From Ancylobacter rudongensis (GTDB lineage Bacteria > Pseudomonadota > Alphaproteobacteria > Rhizobiales > Xanthobacteraceae), in contig NZ_FMTP01000002.1 of NCBI RefSeq assembly GCF_900100155.1, positions 248,001 through 312,000 of the forward strand: DNA of 64,000 nucleotides, in the 5' to 3' direction. Positions 7,935 to 16,245 of this stretch are shown piece after piece (positions within the stretch are counted from its first letter, which is position 1; each line of letters opens with the position of its first letter). Both the position numbers and the translations under genes were made by a program. The notes beneath the pieces are model-generated. The model was not told the DNA's origin. It ran no database searches and worked only from the letters and a program-made list of their open reading frames with translations.

Positions 7935-8513
7935 ATGCAGGATTTGCATGGCTCCTCCCTCTTCGGCGACGTGACCGGGAAGCCGGCGGAAACCCTCTCC
8001 AAGAAGGGCTTTGCCGAGGCGATCGGCGTCTCTGCCGGGCGCGTGTCGCAGATGATAGCCGGCGGGCTTCCCGTCGAGCCGAACGGGCGCATCCATGTGG
8101 CGCGGGGCAAGGCGTGGGTGGCCGAGAATGTCGACCCCAACCGGCGCCGCGCCTCGCTCGACGGCCCGGCTTCCTCGGCTTCCACCCCGCCGGCTCTTGT
8201 CTCGCATCGGGCCGTTCGCGACGCGGCGGAGGCGGAGATCGCCCGGCTGAAGGCCGAGCGCATGGGGCGTGCGCTGATCGACCGGGCGGCGACGCTGCGC
8301 ACGATTGAGAGCCGCGCCCGCTTCGAGCGCGACGCCTGGCTCGGCTGGGTGAACCGGGCCGCGCCGGACATCGCCTCCACCACCGGGGCGGACCTTGCCG
8401 CCACCGTCGCCGTGCTGGACCGGCTGGTGCGCGCCCAGCTCAACGTGCTGGCAGACCTTCCTCTCGATAAGCTGGGCGCCAGCGATGATGACTGGCAAGG
8501 AGACGACGCATGA
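7935..8513 (+). CDS. Terminase small subunit-like DNA packaging protein (HTH)
   Basis: 192 aa from the ATG at 7935 (a TTG two codons earlier is possible). Residues about 20-55 form a winged-HTH/Nu1-like segment (FAEAIGVSAGRVSQMI) as in DNA-recognising small terminases. The remainder is Ala/Arg-rich and helical, fit for oligomerisation, with an acidic tail. Its place just before the large terminase supports the call. It would choose the packaging start site and so decide whether the element packages itself. Sequence similarity to a named family is not certain by eye. Confidence 0.7.
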   Translation: MQDLHGSSLFGDVTGKPAETLSKKGFAEAIGVSAGRVSQMIAGGLPVEPNGRIHVARGKAWVAENVDPNRRRASLDGPASSASTPPALVSHRAVRDAAEAEIARLKAERMGRALIDRAATLRTIESRARFERDAWLGWVNRAAPDIASTTGADLAATVAVLDRLVRAQLNVLADLPLDKLGASDDDWQGDDA

Positions 8514-8818
8514 GCGCGACTATCGCGATGAAGGACGTGCTGGCGGCCATGGACGCTCTCCGTGCGTCCCTTGCCCGTCACGAGGCCAAGGTCCTGCAGG
8601 TCGAACACTCACTGTACTGGGAGGTGCCTCTCGAAGAAATGGACGTGAGCCTCGACGCATATCCCGAGAACCTGGACGTCGGCGATCTGGAAGACGACAT
8701 GAGCCACATCCGCGAGTTCTACTTTGCCGAGCCATGGCCGGAGATGTACGCCGAGAAGCTCGCAGCGATCCTGCGCTACATCGGCACCCTTGAGCTTGGG
8801 AAACCCGCCGATGACTGA
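8510..8818 (+). CDS. Hypothetical acidic protein between the terminase genes
   Basis: 102 aa, overlapping the small terminase stop by 4 bp and the large terminase start by 8 bp, so it is translationally coupled to both. It is acidic, with a helical first third and a Tyr/Trp/Phe-rich segment (about residues 70-85). The position suggests a packaging accessory protein, but no motif shows it. Confidence 0.65.
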   Translation: MSATIAMKDVLAAMDALRASLARHEAKVLQVEHSLYWEVPLEEMDVSLDAYPENLDVGDLEDDMSHIREFYFAEPWPEMYAEKLAAILRYIGTLELGKPADD

Positions 8819-10703
8819 CCTTGCCCAGGCGACGCTGGCCGAGCTCACCGCCGAGCTGGTCGATGCGGCCTGGCGGCGGGGGCTGCGGCCGGAGCTGCAG
8901 CTGACCGTCACCGAATGGGCGGACGCCAACCGCACCCTGCCGGGCACCAATGCCGAGCCGGGCCCGTGGCGCACCGCCCGCGTGCCCTATCTCGCCGAGA
9001 TCATGGACTGCCTCTCGACCGCTTCGCCCGTCGAGCGGGTGGTGCTGATGAAGGGAGCCCAGACCGGCGGCACCGAGGCCGGGCTCAACGCCATCGGCTA
9101 TTGGGTCGCGCACGCGCCGGGGCTCATCCTCGCCGTCTGGCCCTCCATCGACATGGTGCGGCGTAACTCGCGCACCCGCATCGAGCCGCTGATCGAGGGC
9201 ACGCCTGCCCTGCGCTCCCGCATCGCCCCGGCCCGCTCCAAGGATCCCGGCAATACGGTGGGGCTGAAGGAGTTCCCCGGCGGCGCCCTCATCATGACCG
9301 GCGCCAACTCCGCCACCGGCCTGCGCTCCACCCCAGCGCGCTATCTCGTGCTCGACGAGGTGGACGCCTTCCCGGCGGACGCCGATGGCGAGGGCGACCC
9401 GGTGGCGCTGGCGGTGCAGCGCACCGTGACCTTCCGGGGGCGGCGCAAGATCTTCCTCATCTCCACCCCGACCGAGGCCGGCGTGTCACGGATCGAGAAG
9501 GCCTATGCCGAGAGCGACCAGCGCCGCTACTTCGTGCCGTGCCCCCACTGCGGCACGCACCAGGCGCTGAGCTGGCGCGGCGTGACCTGGCCGGAGGGCG
9601 AGCCGCGCAAGGCGTTCTATGCCTGCGAGGCCTGTGGCGGGGTGATCGAGGAGGCGGACAAGCCCGCCATGCTGGCCAAGGGCGAGTGGCGGCCGACAGC
9701 CCAGGGCGACGGGCTCACCGCCGGCTTCCACCTCTCGGCGCTGTACTCGCCCTTTGAGAGCTGGGGAGAGATCGCCGCCGACTTCCTCACCTCGAAGCGC
9801 GACCCGGCGCGGCTGAAGACATGGACCAACCTCAAGCTCGGCGAGGCCTATGAAGACCGGGACATGGCGCCGCTGGCGCCTGATAGTCTCGCCTCACGCG
9901 GCATCGCCTGCGACCCGGCATGGACCGAGTTGCTCCCGGAAGGCGTCGCCGTCATCACCGCCGGCGTCGACACCCAGGACGACCGCATCGAGGTGGAGTT
10001 CGTCGGCTGGGGCCGGGGCGAAGCCAGCTGGTCGCTCGACTACGATATCCTGCACGGCGACACCTCGCGCCCCGAGGTGTGGGCGGCGCTCGATCGCCTG
10101 CTCGCCCGTCGCTTCCGTCACCAGAAGGCCGTCCCCGACCTTCCGATCCTCGCCGTGGCGATCGATTCCGGCGGGCACCGCACCGACCAGGTGATGCGGT
10201 TCTCGGCCGAGCGGCTCAACCGCCGGATATGGGCGATCAAGGGCCGAGGCGGGCCGGGTGTGCCGCCCTGGCCGAAGCGCCCGCCCAAGCTGCGCAGCGC
10301 CAGCCTCGCCCCGGTGCACATTGTCGGCGTCGACACGCTCAAGCATGGCCTGCTCTCGCGCCTGCGCATCGTCGATGGCGGCCCCGGCGCCTGCCACTGG
10401 CCGGCCGAGCGCGACTATCACTGGTTCACCGGCCTCGTCGCCGAGCGCCCGGTGCGCCGCTACACGCGCGGCGTTGCCCGCATCGAGTGGGTGCCCGACC
10501 CCGGCGTGCGCAACGAGCCCCTCGACTGCCGCGTCTACGCTACGGCCGCCCTGCACGGGCTCTATGCCGCCGGCATGAGCTTGGCCGAGATGGTGGGCAA
10601 GGTGGAAGGGGCGGAGGTGCGGGCTGGGGCTGTGGGAGCGGAGCCTGCCGGCGAAGTAATGCGCCGGGCGCCGGCCGTGGTGCGGTCGAGTTGGGTGGGG
10701 TGA
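8811..10703 (+). CDS. Phage terminase large subunit (GpA family)
   Basis: 630 aa, normal length for lambda GpA-type terminases. The ATPase has a deviant Walker A, LMKGAQTGGT at about 79-88, and Walker B YLVLDEVDAF at 178-187. A zinc-ribbon pair CPHC and CEAC follows at about 244-278. The C-terminal nuclease half keeps GVDTQDDRIEV at the expected place. Start chosen at the ATG at 8811, which overlaps the previous gene; an in-frame upstream ATG at 8724 would extend it through that gene. It packages DNA into the head encoded further right. Confidence 0.93.
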   Translation: MTDLAQATLAELTAELVDAAWRRGLRPELQLTVTEWADANRTLPGTNAEPGPWRTARVPYLAEIMDCLSTASPVERVVLMKGAQTGGTEAGLNAIGYWVAHAPGLILAVWPSIDMVRRNSRTRIEPLIEGTPALRSRIAPARSKDPGNTVGLKEFPGGALIMTGANSATGLRSTPARYLVLDEVDAFPADADGEGDPVALAVQRTVTFRGRRKIFLISTPTEAGVSRIEKAYAESDQRRYFVPCPHCGTHQALSWRGVTWPEGEPRKAFYACEACGGVIEEADKPAMLAKGEWRPTAQGDGLTAGFHLSALYSPFESWGEIAADFLTSKRDPARLKTWTNLKLGEAYEDRDMAPLAPDSLASRGIACDPAWTELLPEGVAVITAGVDTQDDRIEVEFVGWGRGEASWSLDYDILHGDTSRPEVWAALDRLLARRFRHQKAVPDLPILAVAIDSGGHRTDQVMRFSAERLNRRIWAIKGRGGPGVPPWPKRPPKLRSASLAPVHIVGVDTLKHGLLSRLRIVDGGPGACHWPAERDYHWFTGLVAERPVRRYTRGVARIEWVPDPGVRNEPLDCRVYATAALHGLYAAGMSLAEMVGKVEGAEVRAGAVGAEPAGEVMRRAPAVVRSSWVG

Positions 10704-10786
10704 GGGGGCTTAGGCGGAGCTATTGCTGATACCCCCGTCAGATGCCACGCTGCCGCTCAATCGCGCGCAGCGGGGAAGTTGAAGCA

Positions 10787-12130
10787 ATGCTGAACCTCCA
10801 AGTGAAATCGTTCCATGACGCGCTCGCGGAGACTCCTGACCTAAAGGTCAATGGTGAGTGGTTGTGTATTAACATCGAATCCCGAACCGCTTGGCCTACG
10901 AAGCCGCAAGCATTCATCTTCGAGGGCCGTCAGGTCTGGGTGATGCCACTATCAACGGACTGCTACCCTGGACTGGCTACCAGAAAACCATCCGACATGG
11001 ATCATGATGAGTGCCTAGCCCTTCTACACCGTGCACTGAGCGTCCTTACGTGGCTTGAAAACGCCGGCGCAACAGTGGTTCAGATGAGCGGCGGCAATAT
11101 TCCACGTATGATGGGGATGCGGCTGGGGTTAGGATATGCAATTCGCGAAGACTTTGATTTGTCTGATCTGCCTACGATTGAAAGTCCGCGTGGCAAGCTT
11201 GCGCTAGCGCTCATGCGCGAAGGTCGGGGACTAAACCACCCTGGCTACTCATTCCTTTCATTCTTTCGGGTGCTGGAGACAGCCATTCCGAACGGCAAGA
11301 TCCGAGGCACTTGGGTAACCGACAATATCGACAAGCTCGATGGTCACCGCGCCAAGAAAGCCATCGAAAAATTGAAGGCGACAGTTGAGGGCGATATCGG
11401 CGAACATCTCAGGGACTCGGGGCGACATGCTATCGCGCACGCCAGTTCAGAGCCGGTAATAGATCCCGACGACCCGCGCGACTCACGGCGGCTAGAGGCA
11501 GAGTTGCCGATAATCGAGGCGCTGGCAGTTTTGGCGATCGAGGAGCATCTAGGTATACAAACTACGCAAACAATCTGGAAAGAGCATCTATTTGAATTGC
11601 GGGGATGGAAGGGCATAGTTCCGCACACTGTTATTGAGGCAAGTCGCTCCGGAATACCTCCTGAATTTGAAGGTTCTATTGACCTTCCCATCATCAATTT
11701 TCGACTCCGTCGCAGTGAGCCGTTCCCATTATTCGAGGGGATGATACCGGCACGAATAGGTATCACAGATCAGCGCGTTGAGTTGGTTTATCGAAGCGCG
11801 GACGGACTCGCTGAGTTAACATTCTGGTTGAATTTCGCGGCGGAGAGGCTCGAGTTCGACATCGATAGCAGCCTCATCCTGCACGATGATGGTAGCGCGG
11901 CGGCAGTACGAAATGGAAAACAAATATGTAGATTTATCTGGGATTATTTCTGTAATGGGGAGATTCAAATTTGGGATGCGGACACGGGACGTCTTTTATC
12001 TAGGGTTGGCGCATTCATTCCAATAAATATGATGGCCAACCATGATGGCCATGTTGCTGAACTCGCAAAATGGGACGAAATTATACAATCGAGAGAACAG
12101 GCGGAGGGCATCGCGATAACTGACGTCTAA
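10787..12130 (+). CDS. Cargo protein of unknown function with HEPN-like Rx4H motif
   Basis: 447 aa from the ATG at 10787, which has a GGGGAAG site upstream; an earlier ATG at 10742 has none. It is less GC-rich than the packaging genes, with irregular codon use, so it is probably acquired. Residues about 165-240 form a helical region with RHAIAH at 213-218. That arrangement (R-x4-H after a helix) is the catalytic signature of HEPN RNases. The C-terminal third is beta-rich. No transmembrane segment. It lies directly behind the large terminase and opens the cargo block. A defence or toxin role is inference; I do not recognise the full-length family. Confidence 0.65.
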   Translation: MLNLQVKSFHDALAETPDLKVNGEWLCINIESRTAWPTKPQAFIFEGRQVWVMPLSTDCYPGLATRKPSDMDHDECLALLHRALSVLTWLENAGATVVQMSGGNIPRMMGMRLGLGYAIREDFDLSDLPTIESPRGKLALALMREGRGLNHPGYSFLSFFRVLETAIPNGKIRGTWVTDNIDKLDGHRAKKAIEKLKATVEGDIGEHLRDSGRHAIAHASSEPVIDPDDPRDSRRLEAELPIIEALAVLAIEEHLGIQTTQTIWKEHLFELRGWKGIVPHTVIEASRSGIPPEFEGSIDLPIINFRLRRSEPFPLFEGMIPARIGITDQRVELVYRSADGLAELTFWLNFAAERLEFDIDSSLILHDDGSAAAVRNGKQICRFIWDYFCNGEIQIWDADTGRLLSRVGAFIPINMMANHDGHVAELAKWDEIIQSREQAEGIAITDV

Positions 12131-12161
12131 TTATCGTATAATATACAGTTAAAAAGGCCGA

Positions 12162-12575
12162 CTATCGCAATTTCAAATTTGAAGCCACGCAAAGTCGGGT
12201 GAATACAGGTTCGTTTTTAGGCATATCGCCGCAGATTATCTTTATAATCTCTGGGTTCGCGAATTCCGGCTGCGGCTCCACCCTGTGGATCGTCATTTTC
12301 GTGCAGACGTCAATCCTGAAGTCCAACGTATCCTTCATTTCCACCGAAGTTGACTTACCCATCGATGGATCGCGAAGGTACATTAGTTTTCCGCAATTGC
12401 CGACAACTTCGGCTTGAATACTAGACATGTCACGCGTCGCAACCCAAGCGTCGAGGCGTCGCAAGTACAGGGCGCGCAACTGCTCAATCTGCTCGGGTGA
12501 GACATTAGGCAATGTTTGCGCATGAGCCGGCAGTGCAAGGGCGGTCGACAGAAAAAACAGCGTTAGTCGCTTCAC
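12162..12575 (-). CDS. Small secreted protein with four cysteines
   Basis: 137 aa from a GTG at 12575 with a perfect GGAGG eight bases upstream; the open frame extends ten codons further but without a ribosome site. A textbook Sec signal (KR, hydrophobic LTLFFLSTALALP, AHA cleavage site near residue 19) directs it to the periplasm. Four cysteines in the mature part could make two disulfides. It is convergent with the preceding cargo gene and lies 30 bp from it. Candidate roles are superinfection exclusion or host-surface change, both unproven. Confidence 0.7.
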   Translation of the reverse strand: MKRLTLFFLSTALALPAHAQTLPNVSPEQIEQLRALYLRRLDAWVATRDMSSIQAEVVGNCGKLMYLRDPSMGKSTSVEMKDTLDFRIDVCTKMTIHRVEPQPEFANPEIIKIICGDMPKNEPVFTRLCVASNLKLR

Positions 12576-12769
12576 TGCGCTTTCCTCCGGTGGGCTCACG
12601 CTCAATTATACGAAACAGCACGCTTAGAGTCTCGCGTGAGTTCATTGGGCCATTGCGCCAGCGATAGGCGTCGTGTCGACTTCGCTGCCCGGCCGCATGG
12701 CGCAAGCACCCCTTGGCTGCCGTTGGGCAAGGCAGTACCGTCCGAGAGTTGTAACGTGCGGATGGTGCC

Positions 12770-14197
12770 ATGACGGTTGAACTGCAGCCGCTTATCCTCG
12801 TGATCGCGGCACTCGTCGCCTTCGTCCTCCTCGCGGTTTTGGTCGCCCTGGCGCTAGGCTTGATGCGCGCCCGCCGGAAGCTCGCGGCCCTCGAACAACG
12901 ATTCAAGCCCGTTCTCGATGTCGAGGCCGAGATAGAGCGGCTCAGGGCCGAGGCGCACCGCACGATCACGCAGGCACTCACCGAGGCTACGGGCACACTG
13001 GAAAAGCTACGGTCCGAGACGGCCCAGGCTGAAACCCAGCTCTCGACCTTGCGGACGGACTACAAGGACAAGCGGACGACCTATGAGCGCCTGGCGGCCG
13101 AAGTCGCGATCTTCGACGAGCGCCTGGCCTTTGCAGAAATGGGCGTCTACGAGCCGCATTTCGACTTCACCGACAGCGAGGCCTACAAGGCCGAAATCCT
13201 GAAGGTGCGGGGCCTGCAGAAGGAGCTGGTGGCGGCTGGCACCGCCGTCGTCTGTCCGATCGAGTGGGCAGTGGACGGCAGCAAGGCCAAGGGCCGAACG
13301 ATGACCAACCGGAACATCCGGCTCACCCTGCGGGCTTTCAACAATGAGTGCGACGCGGCCATCGCCAATGCCCGGTGGAACAACATCAACGCCATGGAAA
13401 AGCGGATAGAGCGCGCGTCCGAGCAGATCGACAAGCTGAACGAATCCAACAAGATCTTCATTGGAAGCGAATACGCGAAGCTGAAGCTGCGGGAGCTGTA
13501 TCTCACCCACGAGCACCGTGAACGGGCGAAGCAGGAGCGCGAGGAACGATCGGAGGCCGCTCGGCTCGCCCGCGAGGAGCAGAAGCTGCTTCGCGATCTC
13601 GAACGCGCCCAGGACGAGGAGGCGCGGTATGAGCGCCTGCTGGCGAAAGCCAGGGCGGAGGCCGCGAGCTTTCAGGGGCAAAAGCTGGAAGCCTTCGAGG
13701 CGCAGATACAGGTGCTGGAGCGCGATCTCGCAGAGGCTCACGCGAAAGCCGAGCGCGCCCAGGCGATGGCCGAACGCACCCGCTCCGGCTACGTCTACAT
13801 CATCTCGAATGTCGGCTCGTTTGGCGCGGACGTGGTAAAGATCGGCCTGACCCGGCGCCTCGATCCGAACGACCGCGTGCGCGAGCTTGGCGATGCCAGC
13901 GTGCCGTTTTTCTTCGACACCCACGCCATCATCTACAGCGATGATGCGCCGGCGCTGGAGCGGGCGCTCCATGCTGAGTTCAACCGGGGCCGCATCAACA
14001 CCGAAAACAGCCGCAAGGAGTTCTTCCGGGTGCCGAGCATCGACGATGTCGAGGCGGCTGTTAAGCGGCTGGCGCCCGCCTCGGCGTTCTTCAGGGACGT
14101 GGAAGCGCAGGAGTATCGCGAAACGCTGGCGCGGCGGAATGCGGCGCTCTCCGTTTCAACGGACGCGAAGCAGAGCATGTTTCCAGAAGAACTATAA
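12770..14197 (+). CDS. Membrane-anchored DUF4041 / GIY-YIG (MUG113, T5orf172-type) nuclease-like protein
   Basis: 475 aa. One N-terminal membrane span (about 10-31) and a coiled coil (about 35-115) come first. A DUF4041-like region (about 120-260) with EMGVYEPHFDF follows, then a second long charged coiled coil (about 240-340). A C-terminal GIY-YIG-type domain (about 342-440) has GYVYI, VKIGLTRR and a downstream R-x3-L. This architecture recurs in phage and defence-linked loci. It could be an anti-phage nuclease tethered at the membrane or a DNA-processing protein. The codon use is GC-rich like the host. The ATG lacks a strong Shine-Dalgarno site. Confidence 0.8.
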   Translation: MTVELQPLILVIAALVAFVLLAVLVALALGLMRARRKLAALEQRFKPVLDVEAEIERLRAEAHRTITQALTEATGTLEKLRSETAQAETQLSTLRTDYKDKRTTYERLAAEVAIFDERLAFAEMGVYEPHFDFTDSEAYKAEILKVRGLQKELVAAGTAVVCPIEWAVDGSKAKGRTMTNRNIRLTLRAFNNECDAAIANARWNNINAMEKRIERASEQIDKLNESNKIFIGSEYAKLKLRELYLTHEHRERAKQEREERSEAARLAREEQKLLRDLERAQDEEARYERLLAKARAEAASFQGQKLEAFEAQIQVLERDLAEAHAKAERAQAMAERTRSGYVYIISNVGSFGADVVKIGLTRRLDPNDRVRELGDASVPFFFDTHAIIYSDDAPALERALHAEFNRGRINTENSRKEFFRVPSIDDVEAAVKRLAPASAFFRDVEAQEYRETLARRNAALSVSTDAKQSMFPEEL

Positions 14198-14215
14198 CAC
14201 GGAATTATCTTCCAA

Positions 14216-14249
14216 AGCGGTCTACTAGATTCCAACAGAAAGGACCGCT
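14216..14249. terminator. Possible hairpin between convergent cargo genes
   Basis: AGCGGTC (14216-14222) pairs with GACCGCT (14243-14249) around a 20-base loop, between two converging genes and touching the stop of the minus-strand one. There is no U-run, so terminator function is weakly supported. Confidence 0.3.
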
Positions 14250-15288
14250 ACATTCGGACAACGAGATATTTTATCCATATCATGGCAAATTCGATTGCAA
14301 ACTGTGTTTGCTCTCGCGATAGGACTGGCATTTCGGCACTCCCAGGCCCATGCCCTAGAGGATTCCTAATCTTAGTAAAAAATTCCTTGAGTAAAATGGC
14401 TTCCCACGGCGTAATGAATGAATTTTCCTTCGAGGCAAGATTATCTATGTAGTTGTGTGCACCTTTCTCTTTGCCGTGCGTCCATCCTTTTTGTTCTGAT
14501 ATTATTTTTATCGTACTTTCAAGGGCGCGAGCGGCATAGAATGCAGGATCGCGTCCATTAGAATCTCGTAAATCCAACGCCTCTTTCATGTCGTGATCGA
14601 CGTTCTTCCAAATCGGAGACGATAATATTAACCAAAATGGAGACTCAACTTCCTTTTGCACTAATCCTTCATTCGATATTTGAATATAACCATTGTGATA
14701 ATTAATAGGATAACCCGCTTGGGTGAACCGAGCGTTCAACTCCTCAACAGATGAGCGAAAATCAGAAAGCTCCTGCTCTCGCATCCTATGCACAGCTTGG
14801 ATCTGATCTTTGGGCAAATTTAAGTCGGCCCTCCTAAGAGAGGCGAGCGTTTTCTCAATAACTGAAACTGGTTTGCTGTGCCTCGTGGCTATTTGATTCT
14901 CCCTTAGCCTAAATCCAAGCTCAATCAAGCTGATACGATCTTTAATATGAACATCTGGAGATCCGGAAATTGGCTGATTCATCCAATTTTCGCATATTTT
15001 AATCATCGTATTTTTATGAGTTTGAATAGTATCATTTCCATTCCATTTAATATTGTACGAGTACCATTGTGGAGCAAGCTCGATAAGTCCTAGCTCTCTT
15101 GATAGCTCTCTGTGAAGTCGCGTCCAAATCTCTACGTTATAAGCAATCTCTTTTCCATCATCGTAGTATGGAAATAAATCCTCTGATAAAATTCGGAACG
15201 ACTGAACTATTAATCTCTTATCTCTGTCATCGAATGATCTAAAAATAGCGGTGCTTTCGTAGCGTCTGGCGAATATATCTATAAGCAT
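14248..15288 (-). CDS. AbiJ-like abortive-infection protein with C-terminal HEPN-type motif
   Basis: 346 aa, strikingly AT-rich against all neighbours, so recently acquired. The N terminus (IFARRYE, RLIVQSFRILSEDL, PYYDDGK) matches the AbiJ N-terminal domain 4 pattern. The C-terminal region (about 250-346) is helical, with KIRNPLGHG giving R308-x4-H313, the HEPN RNase signature. AbiJ-type proteins are known phage-exclusion toxins that act by abortive infection. The ATG has GGAG at the right distance, and the site lies in a perfect 14-bp palindrome, suggesting control at the ribosome site or operator. No antitoxin is fused; none is obvious next to it except perhaps the XRE pair upstream. Confidence 0.75.
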   Translation of the reverse strand: MLIDIFARRYESTAIFRSFDDRDKRLIVQSFRILSEDLFPYYDDGKEIAYNVEIWTRLHRELSRELGLIELAPQWYSYNIKWNGNDTIQTHKNTMIKICENWMNQPISGSPDVHIKDRISLIELGFRLRENQIATRHSKPVSVIEKTLASLRRADLNLPKDQIQAVHRMREQELSDFRSSVEELNARFTQAGYPINYHNGYIQISNEGLVQKEVESPFWLILSSPIWKNVDHDMKEALDLRDSNGRDPAFYAARALESTIKIISEQKGWTHGKEKGAHNYIDNLASKENSFITPWEAILLKEFFTKIRNPLGHGPGSAEMPVLSREQTQFAIEFAMIWIKYLVVRM

Positions 15289-15291
15289 ATT

Positions 15292-15305
15292 TTTCTCCGG
15301 AGAAA
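15292..15305. promoter_or_regulatory. Perfect palindrome over the ribosome site of the AbiJ-like gene
   Basis: TTTCTCCGGAGAAA reads the same on both strands and contains the GGAG of the minus-strand gene starting at 15288. It could be an operator or an RNA element that hides the ribosome site. Confidence 0.5.
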
Positions 15306-15414
15306 CGTAAGCGTCCGTTGGTTGTTTTGTTTGATCTTAATTCGCTATAGGTTCATCTCCCTCTATCGTCACACCGTCGAATTGAGTCTATTCGTATCAA
15401 CTTATTCATTAGAT

Positions 15415-15816
15415 TCAGGTGCCGTTCACCCGCTTCACGAACCACACCCGAAACTCCTCAATCGGCGGCGTCCATTTCGTCAGCTTACTCGCCGCCCTGG
15501 CAATCATGAACGCGGCGGCGTCGAGTTCGATCGTGACAGGCTCGGTCCGATCGCTCGAATGCTTCAGCCAAGTGAGCTCCCAATTCAGGAGCGCGATCCA
15601 TTCCTTACGGCTAAAGCGTGCCAGCGCGCGTTCGGAGGCCACCAGACCATCGAAGATCGTGTCCTCTTTCCGAAAGTCGAACATGCCTTCGGCGGCACCT
15701 GCCAGAGTGATGGCGACATCAAAGCCGCCATACTCAAGGGCCGCGATCGCTGCTTCGATCTGGCGTGTTGCCGCTTGCTCTCGCGTAAGCGTTAGCGGTT
15801 GCTCGGGAGGGTTCAC
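15415..15816 (-). CDS. Hypothetical partner of the XRE regulator
   Basis: 133 aa, helical, with the segment DVAITLAGAAEGMFD at about 34-48 and a Trp-rich stretch about 93-105. Its ATG overlaps the stop of the XRE gene by 4 bp, so the two are translated as a pair. Similar small proteins paired with HTH regulators are common in proteobacteria, but I cannot assign a family or say whether it is a toxin. No Rx4-6H motif is evident. Confidence 0.6.
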   Translation of the reverse strand: MNPPEQPLTLTREQAATRQIEAAIAALEYGGFDVAITLAGAAEGMFDFRKEDTIFDGLVASERALARFSRKEWIALLNWELTWLKHSSDRTEPVTIELDAAAFMIARAASKLTKWTPPIEEFRVWFVKRVNGT

Positions 15817-16046
15817 GGCCGCTCTTTCCTCAACCGCACCCCCGGCCCTTCGCCGTTCTCGGCGACGAAGATGACGCCAGCCCCCTCCAGCGCGCGCTGG
15901 ATGGCCGACACCGCCTCCTCTGAGACAGCTCGACGAGCCTTCTCGAAGTCAACGACCGTGGACAGTCCGAGGCCCGCTGCGGAGGCGAGCTGCGGTTGCG
16001 TCCATTCGATGAGTGCGCGGGCCGCACGGCTCTGAGCTGGCGTCAT
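15813..16046 (-). CDS. XRE-family HTH regulator (likely repressor of the element)
   Basis: 77 aa, one HTH_XRE domain (QSRAARALIEWTQPQLASAA, then GLGLSTVVDFEKARRAVS). The ATG has no Shine-Dalgarno site, and an operator dyad ends four bases upstream of it, suggesting a leaderless transcript. Two identical dyads overlap the rightward promoter at 16064-16092, so this protein probably represses both itself and rightward genes. It forms an operon with the 133-aa partner. It is shorter than lambda-type repressors and lacks a LexA-like peptidase domain. Release from repression is therefore unlikely to be by self-cleavage; the partner or a helper-phage protein may do it. Confidence 0.82.
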   Translation of the reverse strand: MTPAQSRAARALIEWTQPQLASAAGLGLSTVVDFEKARRAVSEEAVSAIQRALEGAGVIFVAENGEGPGVRLRKERP

Positions 16047-16050
16047 TGGA

Positions 16051-16105
16051 TCAACATTTTCTGTTGACGACCGCAGTCAATCAACCTATCAACATAAACT
16101 GTTGA
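16051..16105 (+). promoter_or_regulatory. Twin-operator promoter facing right
   Basis: TTGACG (16064-16069), 17 bases, TATCAA (16087-16092) form a good sigma-70 promoter. The dyad TCAACA-N5-TGTTGA occurs twice, at 16051-16067 over the -35 and at 16089-16105 over the -10, with centres 38 bp apart. The left copy also abuts the start of the XRE gene. This is a classic repressor-controlled divergent control region. Confidence 0.8.
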
Positions 16106-16131
16106 TCCATTCCTATCACAGGAGCACGCGC

Positions 16132-16245
16132 ATGGGCACCCATGAACGCGAACGGGTGAGGTACGTCCCCAGCCGGCGCGCGGCGCTTGGCCGTGGTGTG
16201 CCGAGCCCCATGCGGCCCCGCAGCCATGTGGCTGAAGGCTCCTAG
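16132..16245 (+). pseudogene. Truncated copy of the Tat-leader gene family
   Basis: 37 codons (MGTHERERVRYVPSRRAALG...) behind an AGGAGCACGCGC leader that is almost the same as the leader of the gene at 16595 (MDSHVRERESLVPSRRQAL). Similarity stops after about 20 codons, and a TAG ends it. It is either a decayed paralogue or a very small leader-peptide gene, first in the transcript from the twin-operator promoter. Confidence 0.45.

Noticed and set aside
12126-12150. TATAAT-like word after the HEPN-like gene
   Set aside because: No matching -35 at a proper distance and no gene starts downstream on that strand; it lies in an AT-rich convergent gap.
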